NCBI GenBank assembly: GCA_002496565.1 | Contig: DAKJ01000017.1 | Coordinates: 310,182 to 374,181, forward strand | Length of the DNA stretch: 64,000 nucleotides | Direction: 5' to 3' | From: Methanosarcina sp. UBA289 | Lineage (GTDB): Archaea; Halobacteriota; Methanosarcinia; Methanosarcinales; Methanosarcinaceae | In this document: positions 16,354 to 24,995 of the stretch, in pieces | How the letters are laid out: every line of letters begins with the position of its first letter | Numbering within the stretch: position 1 is the stretch's first letter | Position numbers and translations under genes: made by a program | Notes under the pieces: model-generated | Told to the model about the DNA's origin: nothing | Database searches by the model: none | The model's input: only the letters and a program-made list of their open reading frames with translations

Positions 16354-17796
16354 TTAGACATCTTCCATATTTAGTATATTGTAAAAAATTCTTTGTAGTT
16401 CGTCGGAAATATTACCGAATGTTCCCCAATTTATGAAGCCGCTATCGTTTAGTAATTTAGTTATTTCACCGTATTCAAAAAGGTATACACTGACTTTATC
16501 TTTAGATAATAATGAATTTTTATCTTTTAAGTACAATAAATCTTCAATTTCTGATATGTTTTCAGCTGTTGCTTTGTCTTCTGCTCTTATCATATTAGAA
16601 AGGTGCTCAACAATATAGGGGCTGTGAGTTGTGATAATGACTTTTAGACCTGCATTAATCATCATTCCCAAAAATTCAGCACATTGTGCCTGTGCTAAAG
16701 GATGAAGATTCATCTCGGGTTCGTCTATTACAATTAAATCCCCTCTCATTGCCACAAATCGAAGATAAAATACCAGAGGAGCTAAATCTTTCACAAATGA
16801 AGAAGCAGCTTGTAAATCAAGTATTTCTTTATCTTTGAATTTGTAAATAATATGTAGCGACCCATCCCTTTTCCTAAAAACATCAACTGAGCCATTTAAA
16901 ATGTTCTTCTCTAGAATTTCTGCTAAATGAGTGTAATTTTTGATATCTGCGTTTTTTTCAGCAAGTTTCAATCGATTAATTTTAACAAGTTCATCTGAAG
17001 ATTCCCATAGAATATTGAAAAGACTTCCAAAAGGAGAGAAAGGAGACGATTTGAACGTTATTTTATTTATTTTCTCATCAATATCTTCCCTTTTTTTATC
17101 CCCAACTACTTTCCCAAGTGCGCCGAAACCAATCATCTGCACTAGACCGGTTCTTTCAGAAGGCAAAAAATGTACATTTGGATAAAAAGCCCGATGTATT
17201 AACTGAAAAACTTGAAGCGCTATGAATCTCCTTATAAGTGCAACTGGAATCTCCTTTATTTTTCCTTCTGTTTCTGTTATGAAAAATAAATCAAAATCGC
17301 CTTTTTCTTTATGGCATGACAAAATCGCATTACCGTTTTTATCTACCGAAATATTATTTTCAAGTTTCCATGATTTAATTATGTCTAGAGAATTTTCAAA
17401 ACGTTCTTCTATTTCAAAATTTATATTTAGGGTATCAAAATTTAGTCTCGAAGACATTAAAACTTCTGGCAAATTTGACGGGATTAACCTAATTAAATCT
17501 TTAAGATAATATTTATAATATTTTTCAAATATTTCAGTTATATTTATTTTGCTATGCCCTTCATCTAAAATCTGTTTAACAATATTGTCAATAAAACTAT
17601 ATTCTTCTGGCTGGTTCTCTGAGTAATAATCCATGAAATTATTATAAGCACCAATAGAAAACAAAGATCCTATTGTATATGCAGTCCACGTTTTTCCAGA
17701 ATTATTCGGGCCGACAAACACAGTTAATGGTTTTAATTCAAATGTGCCCTTTTTAACTGCACCTAAATTTTCAACTGTTACTCGCATCTTATCCAT
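16354..17796 (-). CDS. AAA ATPase of the OLD/SMC-like AAA_15/AAA_21 group
   Basis: About 480 residues with the split ATPase layout of the OLD/RecF group. Near the amino end are VTVENLGAVKKGTFELKPL and Walker A VGPNNSGKTW (~29-36); far downstream come LQAASSFVKDLAPLVFYLRF (signature region), Walker B LIVIDEPEMNLHP and the switch histidine in IITTHSPYIVEHL. No TOPRIM domain follows, so this is not a canonical OLD nuclease or GajA. A GAGGAGTGA site lies upstream; the ATG at 17796 or a TTG two codons earlier could start. It heads a two-gene unit with the nuclease-like gene. Such ATPases are sensors or motors in anti-phage systems such as PARIS, AbiL and Septu; this pairing is not one I can name. 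Confidence 0.85.
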   Translation of the reverse strand: MDKMRVTVENLGAVKKGTFELKPLTVFVGPNNSGKTWTAYTIGSLFSIGAYNNFMDYYSENQPEEYSFIDNIVKQILDEGHSKINITEIFEKYYKYYLKDLIRLIPSNLPEVLMSSRLNFDTLNINFEIEERFENSLDIIKSWKLENNISVDKNGNAILSCHKEKGDFDLFFITETEGKIKEIPVALIRRFIALQVFQLIHRAFYPNVHFLPSERTGLVQMIGFGALGKVVGDKKREDIDEKINKITFKSSPFSPFGSLFNILWESSDELVKINRLKLAEKNADIKNYTHLAEILEKNILNGSVDVFRKRDGSLHIIYKFKDKEILDLQAASSFVKDLAPLVFYLRFVAMRGDLIVIDEPEMNLHPLAQAQCAEFLGMMINAGLKVIITTHSPYIVEHLSNMIRAEDKATAENISEIEDLLYLKDKNSLLSKDKVSVYLFEYGEITKLLNDSGFINWGTFGNISDELQRIFYNILNMEDV

Positions 17797-18028
17797 ACTC
17801 AAGTCACTCCTCTAATAAATAATCACCGATTTTGATAAAAATACTACTTGTAAGATTATATAATATAATTTTTGGATATATAGTGAATAAATATTTTAAA
17901 TTTTGTACAACGTGGAATCTTGAAATATATTACACTGTAATTATAGTTGATCCACATTAAACTTATTTATATATTTTAGTATCGATTATTTAGATCCAAA
18001 TCTCCCAATTTTATCTCTCTTTTACACT

Positions 18029-18143
18029 TGCACCTAAACTCTTCATTCTGCACCTAAAGTAAGTCAAAAATCCTACTTTAGGTGCAAAGCCTCCTTATCC
18101 AAAACCTATTTATACAAAGCACTTCATTAGACGTTGATGTACA
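18029..18143 (+). promoter_or_regulatory. trp operon promoter with three TGCACCTAAA boxes and a TGTACA site
   Basis: TGCACCTAAA occurs directly at 18029-18038 and 18049-18058, and inverted at 18077-18086. The second and third form a perfect 13-bp inverted repeat (18049-18061 with 18074-18086) around a 12-base centre. A TATA box TTTATAC lies at 18109-18115, placing the transcription start near 18138. There TGTACA (18138-18143) matches the TRP box recognised by TrpY in Methanothermobacter. Upstream boxes beyond the TATA element suggest activator binding or a cooperative repressor; the TGTACA at the start site fits repression. All are pattern-based. Confidence 0.6.
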
Positions 18144-18166
18144 CAAATATACGTTAGTGGTAAATA

Positions 18167-18970
18167 ATGAACTCTTCAATTCTTCATATCCTCAACACAA
18201 CAAAAACCCGTATTCAGGCTTTAGGGCCACAGATATACCGTGAAGACCCGGGGATGAAATTTGAGAAAAGGGATTTTTTCTCAGTGGTAGAAGATGCGAA
18301 AGCCGACGGACGGATACCTGTAATTGCAGAGGTCAAGCCAGCATCGCCAGGTAGAACTTTTCGGGACATTCCGCCTACAACGGCTGCAGAGCTTGCATGG
18401 GAAATGGAAGAGGCTGGAGCAGTTGCAGTATCGGTCCTGACCGAGCCAGAAGTATTCAGAGGTTCACTTGAAAACCTGGATGCAGTTCGAAATGCAGTAT
18501 GCTTGCCTGTCCTGAGAAAAGACTTCATTATTGATAGGGTACAGCTTGAAGAAGCTCAAAGTGATCTTGTGCTTCTGATTGCAGATATTCTTGGGGAAGA
18601 ACTCGGAGAGTTCGTAGAACTTGCCCTTGAAAAAGGATTTGAGCCCCTAGTAGAGGTTCACAACAGAAAAGAACTCGATTTAGCTCTGGAAACGAGTGCC
18701 AGATTAATAGGAATAAATAACCGAGACTTTGAAACCCTCAAAATCAATCTCGGTACTACAGAAGAGCTGGCTCCCCTTATAAGGGAATGTGACCTCGATC
18801 ACGGGACCAAGCATCTGATAATAAGCGAAAGCGGGATGAACAATCCTGGAGATGTCAGACGAGTAATCCAGGCAGGTGCAGATGCCGTGCTGATAGGCTC
18901 TGCGCTTATGGAAAGTGCTTCTGTTTTTGATAAAACGAAAGAATTCGTCCAGAGCGCTGGTTGGCGTTAA
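18167..18970 (+). CDS. trpC: indole-3-glycerol-phosphate synthase
   Basis: TrpC closes the indole ring from CdRP, the step between TrpF and TrpA/TrpB. The 267-residue TIM barrel shows IPVIAEVKPASPG with the catalytic lysine, AVAVSVLTEPEVFRGSLE, PVLRKDFIID with the second catalytic lysine, GINNRDFETL, and the phosphate-binding ISESGM and GADAVLIGSALM segments. It is the first gene of a seven-gene trp operon, starting about 29 bases after the predicted transcription start. A 207-bp spacer rich in ATTCATTCAAAA-type repeats separates it from trpB. Confidence 0.95.
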   Translation: MNSSILHILNTTKTRIQALGPQIYREDPGMKFEKRDFFSVVEDAKADGRIPVIAEVKPASPGRTFRDIPPTTAAELAWEMEEAGAVAVSVLTEPEVFRGSLENLDAVRNAVCLPVLRKDFIIDRVQLEEAQSDLVLLIADILGEELGEFVELALEKGFEPLVEVHNRKELDLALETSARLIGINNRDFETLKINLGTTEELAPLIRECDLDHGTKHLIISESGMNNPGDVRRVIQAGADAVLIGSALMESASVFDKTKEFVQSAGWR

Positions 18971-19177
18971 TAACTGTTTTTTCAGACTTTTCGGAGCTTT
19001 CAACCTGCTGGACGGGATGAAAAATCCACTCAAAATTGACTCGAAATTCATTCAAAATTCATTCAAAATTACTCAAAACGAAATTTTGCTTCAATCACGA
19101 GACCAAAAACTGTGCTGTCAGGCACGATATCAGAATCATGTTACAGGTTAAATCAAAAAGATAAGGGAGTAATCGAA

Positions 19178-20446
19178 TTGACAGAAACTAAAGTTTTAGA
19201 ATATCTTACAAAAGACTCATGTTTAAATGAGCTCGCAGGTTCGAAAATTGGTGATACAGGCCAGGTAAAAGGAAAATACGGAAAATACGGGGGACAGTAC
19301 GTACCCGAAGTGCTCATGCCGGCTTTAGAAGAACTGGAAGAAGGATACGAGCGATATAAAAACGATCCCGGATTCCTTGCCGAGCTTGACCATTATCTGC
19401 GAGATTTTGCAGGCAGAGAAACACCTCTCTATTTTGCCCCGAATCTGAGCAAAAAATACGGGTCAAAGATTTACCTTAAAAGGGAAGACCTTGTGCACGG
19501 AGGAGCCCACAAGTTAAATAATGCCATAGGGCAGGCCCTGCTTGCAAAATATATGGGGAAAACCAGGCTTATAGCCGAAACAGGTGCAGGGCAGCATGGG
19601 ACTGCAACGGCTATGGCAGGGGCGAACCTTGGATTTGAAACTGTTGTATACATGGGGGCCAAGGACGTCAAAAGGCAGCAGATGAACGCCTACCGCATGG
19701 AACTCATGGGCACTGAAGTAAAACCCGTGGAAACCGGCTCAAAAACTCTTAAGGATGCTATTAATGAGGCTTTCAGGGACTGGGTCACTAACATAGGAAA
19801 TACGCATTACCTTATAGGCTCGGTTGTGGGGCCTCATCCCTATCCTGTAATAGTAAGGGATTTCCAGAGCGTTATAGGGCGAGAAGTAAAGGAACAGATT
19901 TTGCAAAAAGAAGGGCGTCTACCTGACTCTATTATTGCCTGTGCAGGAGGCGGAAGTAATGCAATGGGGATTTTCCATCCATTTGTCGAGGATAAGGAAG
20001 TCAAACTGATTGCTGTCGAAGCCGGAGGAAAAGCCCTGAAATGTACGGAAAAAGCCGCTCTTCACTCGGCCTGCCTCTGTGCAGGAGAAGAAGGGATCCT
20101 GCACGGAGCAAGAACAAAGGTTCTGCAGGATAAAAATGGGCAGATCCTTGAATCCGAATCCATCTCAGCAGGACTTGACTACTCAGGAGTAGGGCCTGAA
20201 TTAGCTTACCTGTCCGAAAGCGGTCGGGTTACAGCCCGGTATGCGACTGACAATGAAGCCCTTGAAGCTTTCCATGAACTGAGCAGGCTTGAAGGGATAA
20301 TTCCTGCACTGGAATCTTCCCATGCCCTTGCTTACCTGAAGAAAGCATCTGAAGCCGGAGAATTGGGAGAGGTAGTGGTTGTAAACCTGTCTGGAAGAGG
20401 AGATAAGGATCTGGAAACAGTCCTGAGCCTGAGAGGAGGAATCTGA
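19178..20446 (+). CDS. trpB: tryptophan synthase beta subunit
   Basis: TrpB condenses indole with serine to give tryptophan, using pyridoxal phosphate. The 422-residue protein carries GKYGGQYVPE, the PLP lysine in HGGAHKLNNA, ETGAGQHGTATA, the phosphate loop CAGGGSNAMG and VNLSGRGDKD near the end, all TrpB1 features. The start is set at a TTG at 19178 because GGGAG lies eight bases upstream; the frame extends to an ATG at 19112 with no site and no conserved residues. Its stop codon and the trpA ATG are one base apart. Confidence 0.95.
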   Translation: MTETKVLEYLTKDSCLNELAGSKIGDTGQVKGKYGKYGGQYVPEVLMPALEELEEGYERYKNDPGFLAELDHYLRDFAGRETPLYFAPNLSKKYGSKIYLKREDLVHGGAHKLNNAIGQALLAKYMGKTRLIAETGAGQHGTATAMAGANLGFETVVYMGAKDVKRQQMNAYRMELMGTEVKPVETGSKTLKDAINEAFRDWVTNIGNTHYLIGSVVGPHPYPVIVRDFQSVIGREVKEQILQKEGRLPDSIIACAGGGSNAMGIFHPFVEDKEVKLIAVEAGGKALKCTEKAALHSACLCAGEEGILHGARTKVLQDKNGQILESESISAGLDYSGVGPELAYLSESGRVTARYATDNEALEAFHELSRLEGIIPALESSHALAYLKKASEAGELGEVVVVNLSGRGDKDLETVLSLRGGI

Positions 20447-20447
20447 G

Positions 20448-21239
20448 ATGGAACGGCAAAAAATCTCCGAAAGATTCTCCGAACTCAGGGAGAGAAAGGA
20501 AGGAGCCCTGATTTGCTACATAATGGCAGGAGACCCGTCCACAGAAAAAACCGGGGGAATTGTAAAGGCTCTGGTGGATGGAGGCGCAGATATCATAGAA
20601 CTCGGTTTTCCCTTTTCAGACCCTGTAGCGGACGGCCCGACCATCCAGGTCGCAGGCCAGAGGGCACTTGCAGCCGGTATGGACACAGAGCGTTATTTTG
20701 AGCTTATTAAAACTCTCGATGCAGGGATTCCCCTTGTTTGCATGACCTATTACAACCCTGTGTTCAAGTATGGGGTGGAAAAATTTGTAGCACAGGCTGC
20801 TGATGCTGGAATAAGTGGATTGATAGTACCCGATATCCCGGTAGAAGAAGCAGCTGACCTGAAAAATAACTGCGAAAAACATGGGCTTGATCTGATTTTT
20901 CTCATCGCACCCACAACAACCGAGATAAGGGTCCAGAAAATTCTGGAAAGAGGCTCAGGTTTCCTTTACCTTGTCTCAAGGCTTGGGGTCACAGGAACTA
21001 GGGCGGATGTCTCGTCCTCGACCAGAGAGCTGCTTTCCAGAATAGAAACCGAGATTCCGAAGGCTGTGGGATTCGGGATATCTACAGGGAAGCAGGCCGC
21101 AGAAGTTCGAGAGGCAGGAGCGGATGCGGTCATAGTTGGCTCGGCTTTTGTCAGGATTATAGAGGAAGGAAAAGACGTAAACGAAAGGCTGGAAGCCCTT
21201 GCAAGGGAATTGAAATCCGGGATCAGAAGAGCTAGTTGA
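20448..21239 (+). CDS. trpA: tryptophan synthase alpha subunit
   Basis: TrpA cleaves indole-3-glycerol phosphate and channels indole to TrpB. The 263-residue TIM barrel has the catalytic glutamate in DIIELGFPFSDP and the catalytic aspartate in SDPVADGP, then MTYYNPVFKYG, LIVPDIPVEE, LIAPTTT, YLVSRLGVTGTR and the phosphate-binding GFGIST and GADAVIVGSAFV. Ribosome site GAGGAGGAA overlaps the end of trpB, indicating translational coupling. A 126-bp spacer follows before trpD. Confidence 0.95.
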   Translation: MERQKISERFSELRERKEGALICYIMAGDPSTEKTGGIVKALVDGGADIIELGFPFSDPVADGPTIQVAGQRALAAGMDTERYFELIKTLDAGIPLVCMTYYNPVFKYGVEKFVAQAADAGISGLIVPDIPVEEAADLKNNCEKHGLDLIFLIAPTTTEIRVQKILERGSGFLYLVSRLGVTGTRADVSSSTRELLSRIETEIPKAVGFGISTGKQAAEVREAGADAVIVGSAFVRIIEEGKDVNERLEALARELKSGIRRAS

Positions 21240-21365
21240 AAGAAAAAATCCGGGAAAATCAAGAACGCAAATAGTTGTGCGTAAAAAATTGCACATAAAA
21301 AGTTGCGAAAATTTTGAGATAAATCGGAAAGGGAGAAACCAGGAATTAAAGGGAGGAAGGGGAAA

Positions 21366-22466
21366 ATGCAGAGATACATTCAAAAGCTGGAAGAGGGACG
21401 TGATCTAAGCCCCAAAGAAGCTGAAGCTGCAGTAGACAAAATCCTGAGTACTGCAAATGATGAAGAGATCGGGGCATTTCTGCTTGCTCTGAGGGCAAAA
21501 GGTGAAAAGCCCGAAGAAATTGCAGGCTTTGTAAGGGGAATGAAGAAAGCTGCAAACACAATCCAGCCCAATACTCCTTTCAGGCTTGTGGATACCTGTG
21601 GCACAGGAGGAGACGGCCTTAATACCATCAATATCTCGACCGCAGCCGCAATTGTTACTGCTGCAGCAGGCGTCCCTGTAGCCAAGCATGGAAACCGGGC
21701 TGCCACTTCAATGTCAGGGAGTTCGGATGTGCTTGAAGCCCTGGGAATTAAAATTGATCTGGAACCCGAACCTGTCAGGCAAACAATCGAAGAGATAGGA
21801 ATAGGGTTCATGTCGGCTCCGGTTTTTCACCCGGCTATGAAGAGAGTTGCAGGGATAAGGAAAAAACTTGGAGTCCGTACGGTTTTCAATATTCTAGGGC
21901 CCCTGACTAACCCGGCAGGTGCAAAAGGGCAGGTGATAGGGGTCTTTGATAAAAAACTCTGCGAACCAATAGCCCATGCTCTTGCAGAACTTGGGACCGA
22001 GCATGCCCTTGTTGTACACGGAGACGGAATGGATGAGATCACAAATACGGGTGAAACCTATGTTGCGGAGTTAAAAGACGGCAAGGTTTCAACCTATATG
22101 TTGACTCCAGAAACTTTGGGCATGCTGCAGGCAAATCCAGGGGATATAAAGGGAGGCACTCCAAAAGAAAATGCAAGAGACCTGCTGTGCATTTTCAAAG
22201 GCAAGAAAGGACCAAAAAGAGACATAGTAGTCCTGAATGCGGCTGCAGCCCTTTATGTAGGCGGTATAGTGGGTTCTATCCGGCAAGCAATTCCTATTGC
22301 CGAAGATGCCATTGACAGCGGAAAGGTTATGGTAAAATTCAACCAGTTCAGGACTTATACTTCAGGATTTTACAGACAGAAAAATAAGGGCAGTCTTTCG
22401 ATAAAAAGCATTGCGATGCGCTCCGGAACTTCCTTATTAAGCCCTGCCTCGGGAGAGAGGGCATGA
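21366..22466 (+). CDS. trpD: anthranilate phosphoribosyltransferase
   Basis: TrpD joins anthranilate to PRPP. The 366-residue protein has the class-defining LVDTCGTGGDGLNTINIST with the PRPP loop GTGGD, AKHGNRAATSMSGSSDVLEALG, the metal-binding region VVHGDGMDEIT and FNILGPLTNPAGAKGQVIG. A strong GGGAGGAAGGGGAAA precedes the ATG. The gene overlaps trpF by four bases (ATGA), so the two are coupled. Confidence 0.95.
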   Translation: MQRYIQKLEEGRDLSPKEAEAAVDKILSTANDEEIGAFLLALRAKGEKPEEIAGFVRGMKKAANTIQPNTPFRLVDTCGTGGDGLNTINISTAAAIVTAAAGVPVAKHGNRAATSMSGSSDVLEALGIKIDLEPEPVRQTIEEIGIGFMSAPVFHPAMKRVAGIRKKLGVRTVFNILGPLTNPAGAKGQVIGVFDKKLCEPIAHALAELGTEHALVVHGDGMDEITNTGETYVAELKDGKVSTYMLTPETLGMLQANPGDIKGGTPKENARDLLCIFKGKKGPKRDIVVLNAAAALYVGGIVGSIRQAIPIAEDAIDSGKVMVKFNQFRTYTSGFYRQKNKGSLSIKSIAMRSGTSLLSPASGERA

Positions 22467-23179
22467 CAGTGAAAGTAAAAACAAGAACAAAAATCTGTGG
22501 AATCCGCAGCCCTGAAGAAATCGAAATAGCAGCTCTTTACGGAGCCGATGCAGTTGGGTTTATCACGGAGGTTCCTGTCGAAAGCCCTAGAAAGCTCGAT
22601 TCCGAAACCGCTGCCTACCTTGTTTCCAGAGTTCCTGAAATTCTGAGTTCAGTACTTGTTATCATGCCTGAAAACGCAGATAAGGCTGTGGAACTGATTG
22701 AAAAGATAAAACCAGATATCGTGCAGATCCACTCCAATCTGCCCCTTCTCGAACTTGAAATAGTAAAGGAAAGGACAGGCATACCAATCATAAAAACTCT
22801 ATCCGTACCTGCACAGGGAGAAACTTCAAGCGAGAAACCGAGAAATCAGGATTCGGTCTCAAGCCTGCTTGAAGAGGTAAGCCTTCTGGAAGAATCCGAG
22901 ATTGTAGATTCTATCCTGCTTGATACGGCCAGGCCTGAAAAGCCAGGAGGCACAGGCTATGTACATGATTGGACCCTTAGCCAGCGAGTCTCAGAAGAAA
23001 CGCGGCTTCCCCTGATCCTTGCAGGCGGGCTCAAACCTGAAAACGTGCGGGAAGCAATCAGGGCTGTTTCGCCTTATGCGGTGGACACGGCATCCGGGGT
23101 TGAGATCTCCGGGAAAAAAGATGCTGCAAAAATCAAAAGTTTTATTGAAGAAGTGAGGTGTGCCAATGCTTTCCTTTGA
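22463..23179 (+). CDS. trpF: phosphoribosylanthranilate isomerase
   Basis: TrpF performs the Amadori rearrangement of phosphoribosylanthranilate to CdRP. The 238-residue TIM barrel starts RTKICGIRSPEEIE with the catalytic cysteine, and continues with GADAVGFI, DIVQIHSNLP, DSILLDTARPEKPGGTGYVHDW containing the catalytic aspartate, and LILAGGLKPENV. It is a little longer than usual (about 205-220) owing to an insert near residue 120 (GETSSEKPRNQDSVSSLLEE). It overlaps trpD by four bases and its tail overlaps the start of trpE. Confidence 0.94.
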   Translation: MTVKVKTRTKICGIRSPEEIEIAALYGADAVGFITEVPVESPRKLDSETAAYLVSRVPEILSSVLVIMPENADKAVELIEKIKPDIVQIHSNLPLLELEIVKERTGIPIIKTLSVPAQGETSSEKPRNQDSVSSLLEEVSLLEESEIVDSILLDTARPEKPGGTGYVHDWTLSQRVSEETRLPLILAGGLKPENVREAIRAVSPYAVDTASGVEISGKKDAAKIKSFIEEVRCANAFL

Positions 23180-24809
23180 CTTGGGAAAAGAGGAATTCAA
23201 AGATCTTGCTTCTGGAATAGGCCAGCCAAGCTTTATCCAGCTCCTTGCAAGAATCGATAATGTTACCTGTTCTCCCCTTGAACTTTACCGCACCCTGCGG
23301 ACCTCAGGAACTTCAGGCTACTCATACCTGCTGGAATCCGTAGAAAAACAGGCAACTCGGGCGAGATACTCTTTTGTTGGAAATGACCCTGATGCCGTAA
23401 TTAAAATAAGTAACAGGAAAATTTCCCTTGAACTCCTGAACCCCAATGCTTTACCTTTTTTTGAAGAAATTCGGTCGAAAATCAAGGAGGCCTGCGGACC
23501 TGAAACCGTGCAGGAGGAAAATCCGGAGATAGAAAACTCAGAACTAAAAAATATGAAGTTCACAGCTCCAGTTCCTGCTGGAAAAGATGCTTTTGATGCC
23601 CTTCGCCTAGCTTTTCCTCCTGCAAACGGGATGGGAATCCTGAATGCTCAGCGCTTTGACAGGCAGACTTTTCTGGGCGGGGCTATAGGCTATACGGCTT
23701 ATGATGCTATTTATGACAGCTGGCTTGGGGTTGAAAAAGGCTTTGAGTCAGAGATTCCCGAACTACAGTACCTTCTTGTTTCGAAAACCTTTGTGTTCGA
23801 CCATCTGACTGAAGAAGTATATATCGCGATCACTCCCTTTGTAATTCCGGGTTCGGATGCCGGAAAAATCTATGAAGAAGCTCTGCTGGAAGCCAAGAAG
23901 CTCTGCTCCATACTGAAGGAGGCTGTCCTTTCAGAAAATTCAATAGAAACAGTAGTATCAGGCTCATCAAGCTTCTTGGGCTCATCCTTTTCGGATTGCA
24001 GCACCGGAAAACAGGAATTTGAGGAATCGGTAGTCCAGGCAAAAGAGCACATTTTTGCGGGAAATATCTTCCAGGCAGTCCTTTCCAGAAAGCGCGAATT
24101 CAGGCTTGGGCAGTCACCTTTCGAACTTTACACACATCTCCGGGCAATTAATCCCAGCCCTTACATGTATATCTTTGAGTTTGGAGACCTGGCAATTGTC
24201 GGGGCAAGCCCTGAGACCCTGCTGACGGTCCACAAAAGAACCGTTATCATAAACCCGATTGCAGGGACCTGCCCCCGTGGGAAATCCGAAGCCGAGGATG
24301 AAGCCTTTGCTTCACATATGCTCCACGATGAAAAAGAAAGGGCTGAACATATAATGCTTGTTGACCTCGGGAGAAATGATGTACGGATGGTCACGGAAAG
24401 CGGCTCGGTAAAGGTTTCCGAATTCATGAAAGTCCTGAAGTATTCTCATGTCCAGCATATAGAAAGTACAGTTTCAGGAACCCTGAGGCCTGAGTGTGAC
24501 CAGTTCGATGCTTTCAGGGCGGTATTTCCGGCAGGGACACTTTCTGGAGCTCCGAAAATTCGGGCCATGGAGATAATCTCCGAACTTGAAGCCTTTCCGA
24601 GAGGGATTTACGGCGGGGGAGTAGGATACTACAGCTGGAATGGGGACGCGGATTTTGCGATTGTGATTCGCACGGTTATTGTACAGGGTAAGAAAGCCTC
24701 AGTACAGGCCGGAGCAGGAATTGTAGCCGATTCCGATCCTGGTTATGAATTTAGGGAGACTGAACGCAAGATGGCAGCAATGCTTGCGGCTATCGGCTTA
24801 GAGATTTAA
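23166..24809 (+). CDS. trpE: anthranilate synthase component I
   Basis: TrpE makes anthranilate from chorismate with ammonia delivered by TrpG. Of about 547 residues, the amino half includes YSYLLESVEKQATRARYSFV; the LLES block is where tryptophan binds for feedback inhibition in characterised enzymes. The carboxyl catalytic domain has FQAVLSRKREF, PSPYMYIFEFGDLAIVGASP, PIAGTCPRGK, HIMLVDLGRNDV, VQHIESTVSG and GTLSGAPKIRAME. The ATG at 23166 is preferred because GAGGTG lies five bases upstream; a GTG at 23160 is alternative. The start is inside trpF, implying coupled translation. Confidence 0.95.
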   Translation: MLSFDLGKEEFKDLASGIGQPSFIQLLARIDNVTCSPLELYRTLRTSGTSGYSYLLESVEKQATRARYSFVGNDPDAVIKISNRKISLELLNPNALPFFEEIRSKIKEACGPETVQEENPEIENSELKNMKFTAPVPAGKDAFDALRLAFPPANGMGILNAQRFDRQTFLGGAIGYTAYDAIYDSWLGVEKGFESEIPELQYLLVSKTFVFDHLTEEVYIAITPFVIPGSDAGKIYEEALLEAKKLCSILKEAVLSENSIETVVSGSSSFLGSSFSDCSTGKQEFEESVVQAKEHIFAGNIFQAVLSRKREFRLGQSPFELYTHLRAINPSPYMYIFEFGDLAIVGASPETLLTVHKRTVIINPIAGTCPRGKSEAEDEAFASHMLHDEKERAEHIMLVDLGRNDVRMVTESGSVKVSEFMKVLKYSHVQHIESTVSGTLRPECDQFDAFRAVFPAGTLSGAPKIRAMEIISELEAFPRGIYGGGVGYYSWNGDADFAIVIRTVIVQGKKASVQAGAGIVADSDPGYEFRETERKMAAMLAAIGLEI

Positions 24810-24842
24810 AGCTTTTTGCAAAACAATTTTGGGGTGAAATGG

Positions 24843-24995
24843 ATGAAAAGAAGATTGTTAAGGGATATTTCACGAGAACGAGATCCAGTAGGCAGTATTC
24901 CCAGGAAAGGAGAGATTAAAAGAGGAAGGCGAAAAAAAGGAGTAAGAGAAGAAAGAACAAAAGAAAAAGTGATCTTAGGGGGTATTTTCAGATGA
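24843..24995 (+). CDS. possible 50-residue basic ORF between trpE and trpG
   Basis: An ATG at 24843 is preceded by GGGGTGA with a five-base spacing. It opens a 50-codon frame whose TGA (24993-24995) overlaps the trpG ATG (24992-24994) as ATGA, the same coupling used by trpD/trpF. The product is very basic (begins MKRRLLRDISRERDPVGSIP, then RKGEIKRGRRKKG). A competing 26-codon frame starts at 24839. The spacer is purine-rich, which suppresses stop codons by chance. It could be a small protein, a device for coupling trpE to trpG translation, or coincidence. Confidence 0.3.
   Translation: MKRRLLRDISRERDPVGSIPRKGEIKRGRRKKGVREERTKEKVILGGIFR

Noticed and set aside
19112..19177. Upstream extension of trpB to an ATG at 19112
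   Set aside because: The 22 residues lack conservation and a site; GGGAG at 19165-19169 fits the TTG at 19178.
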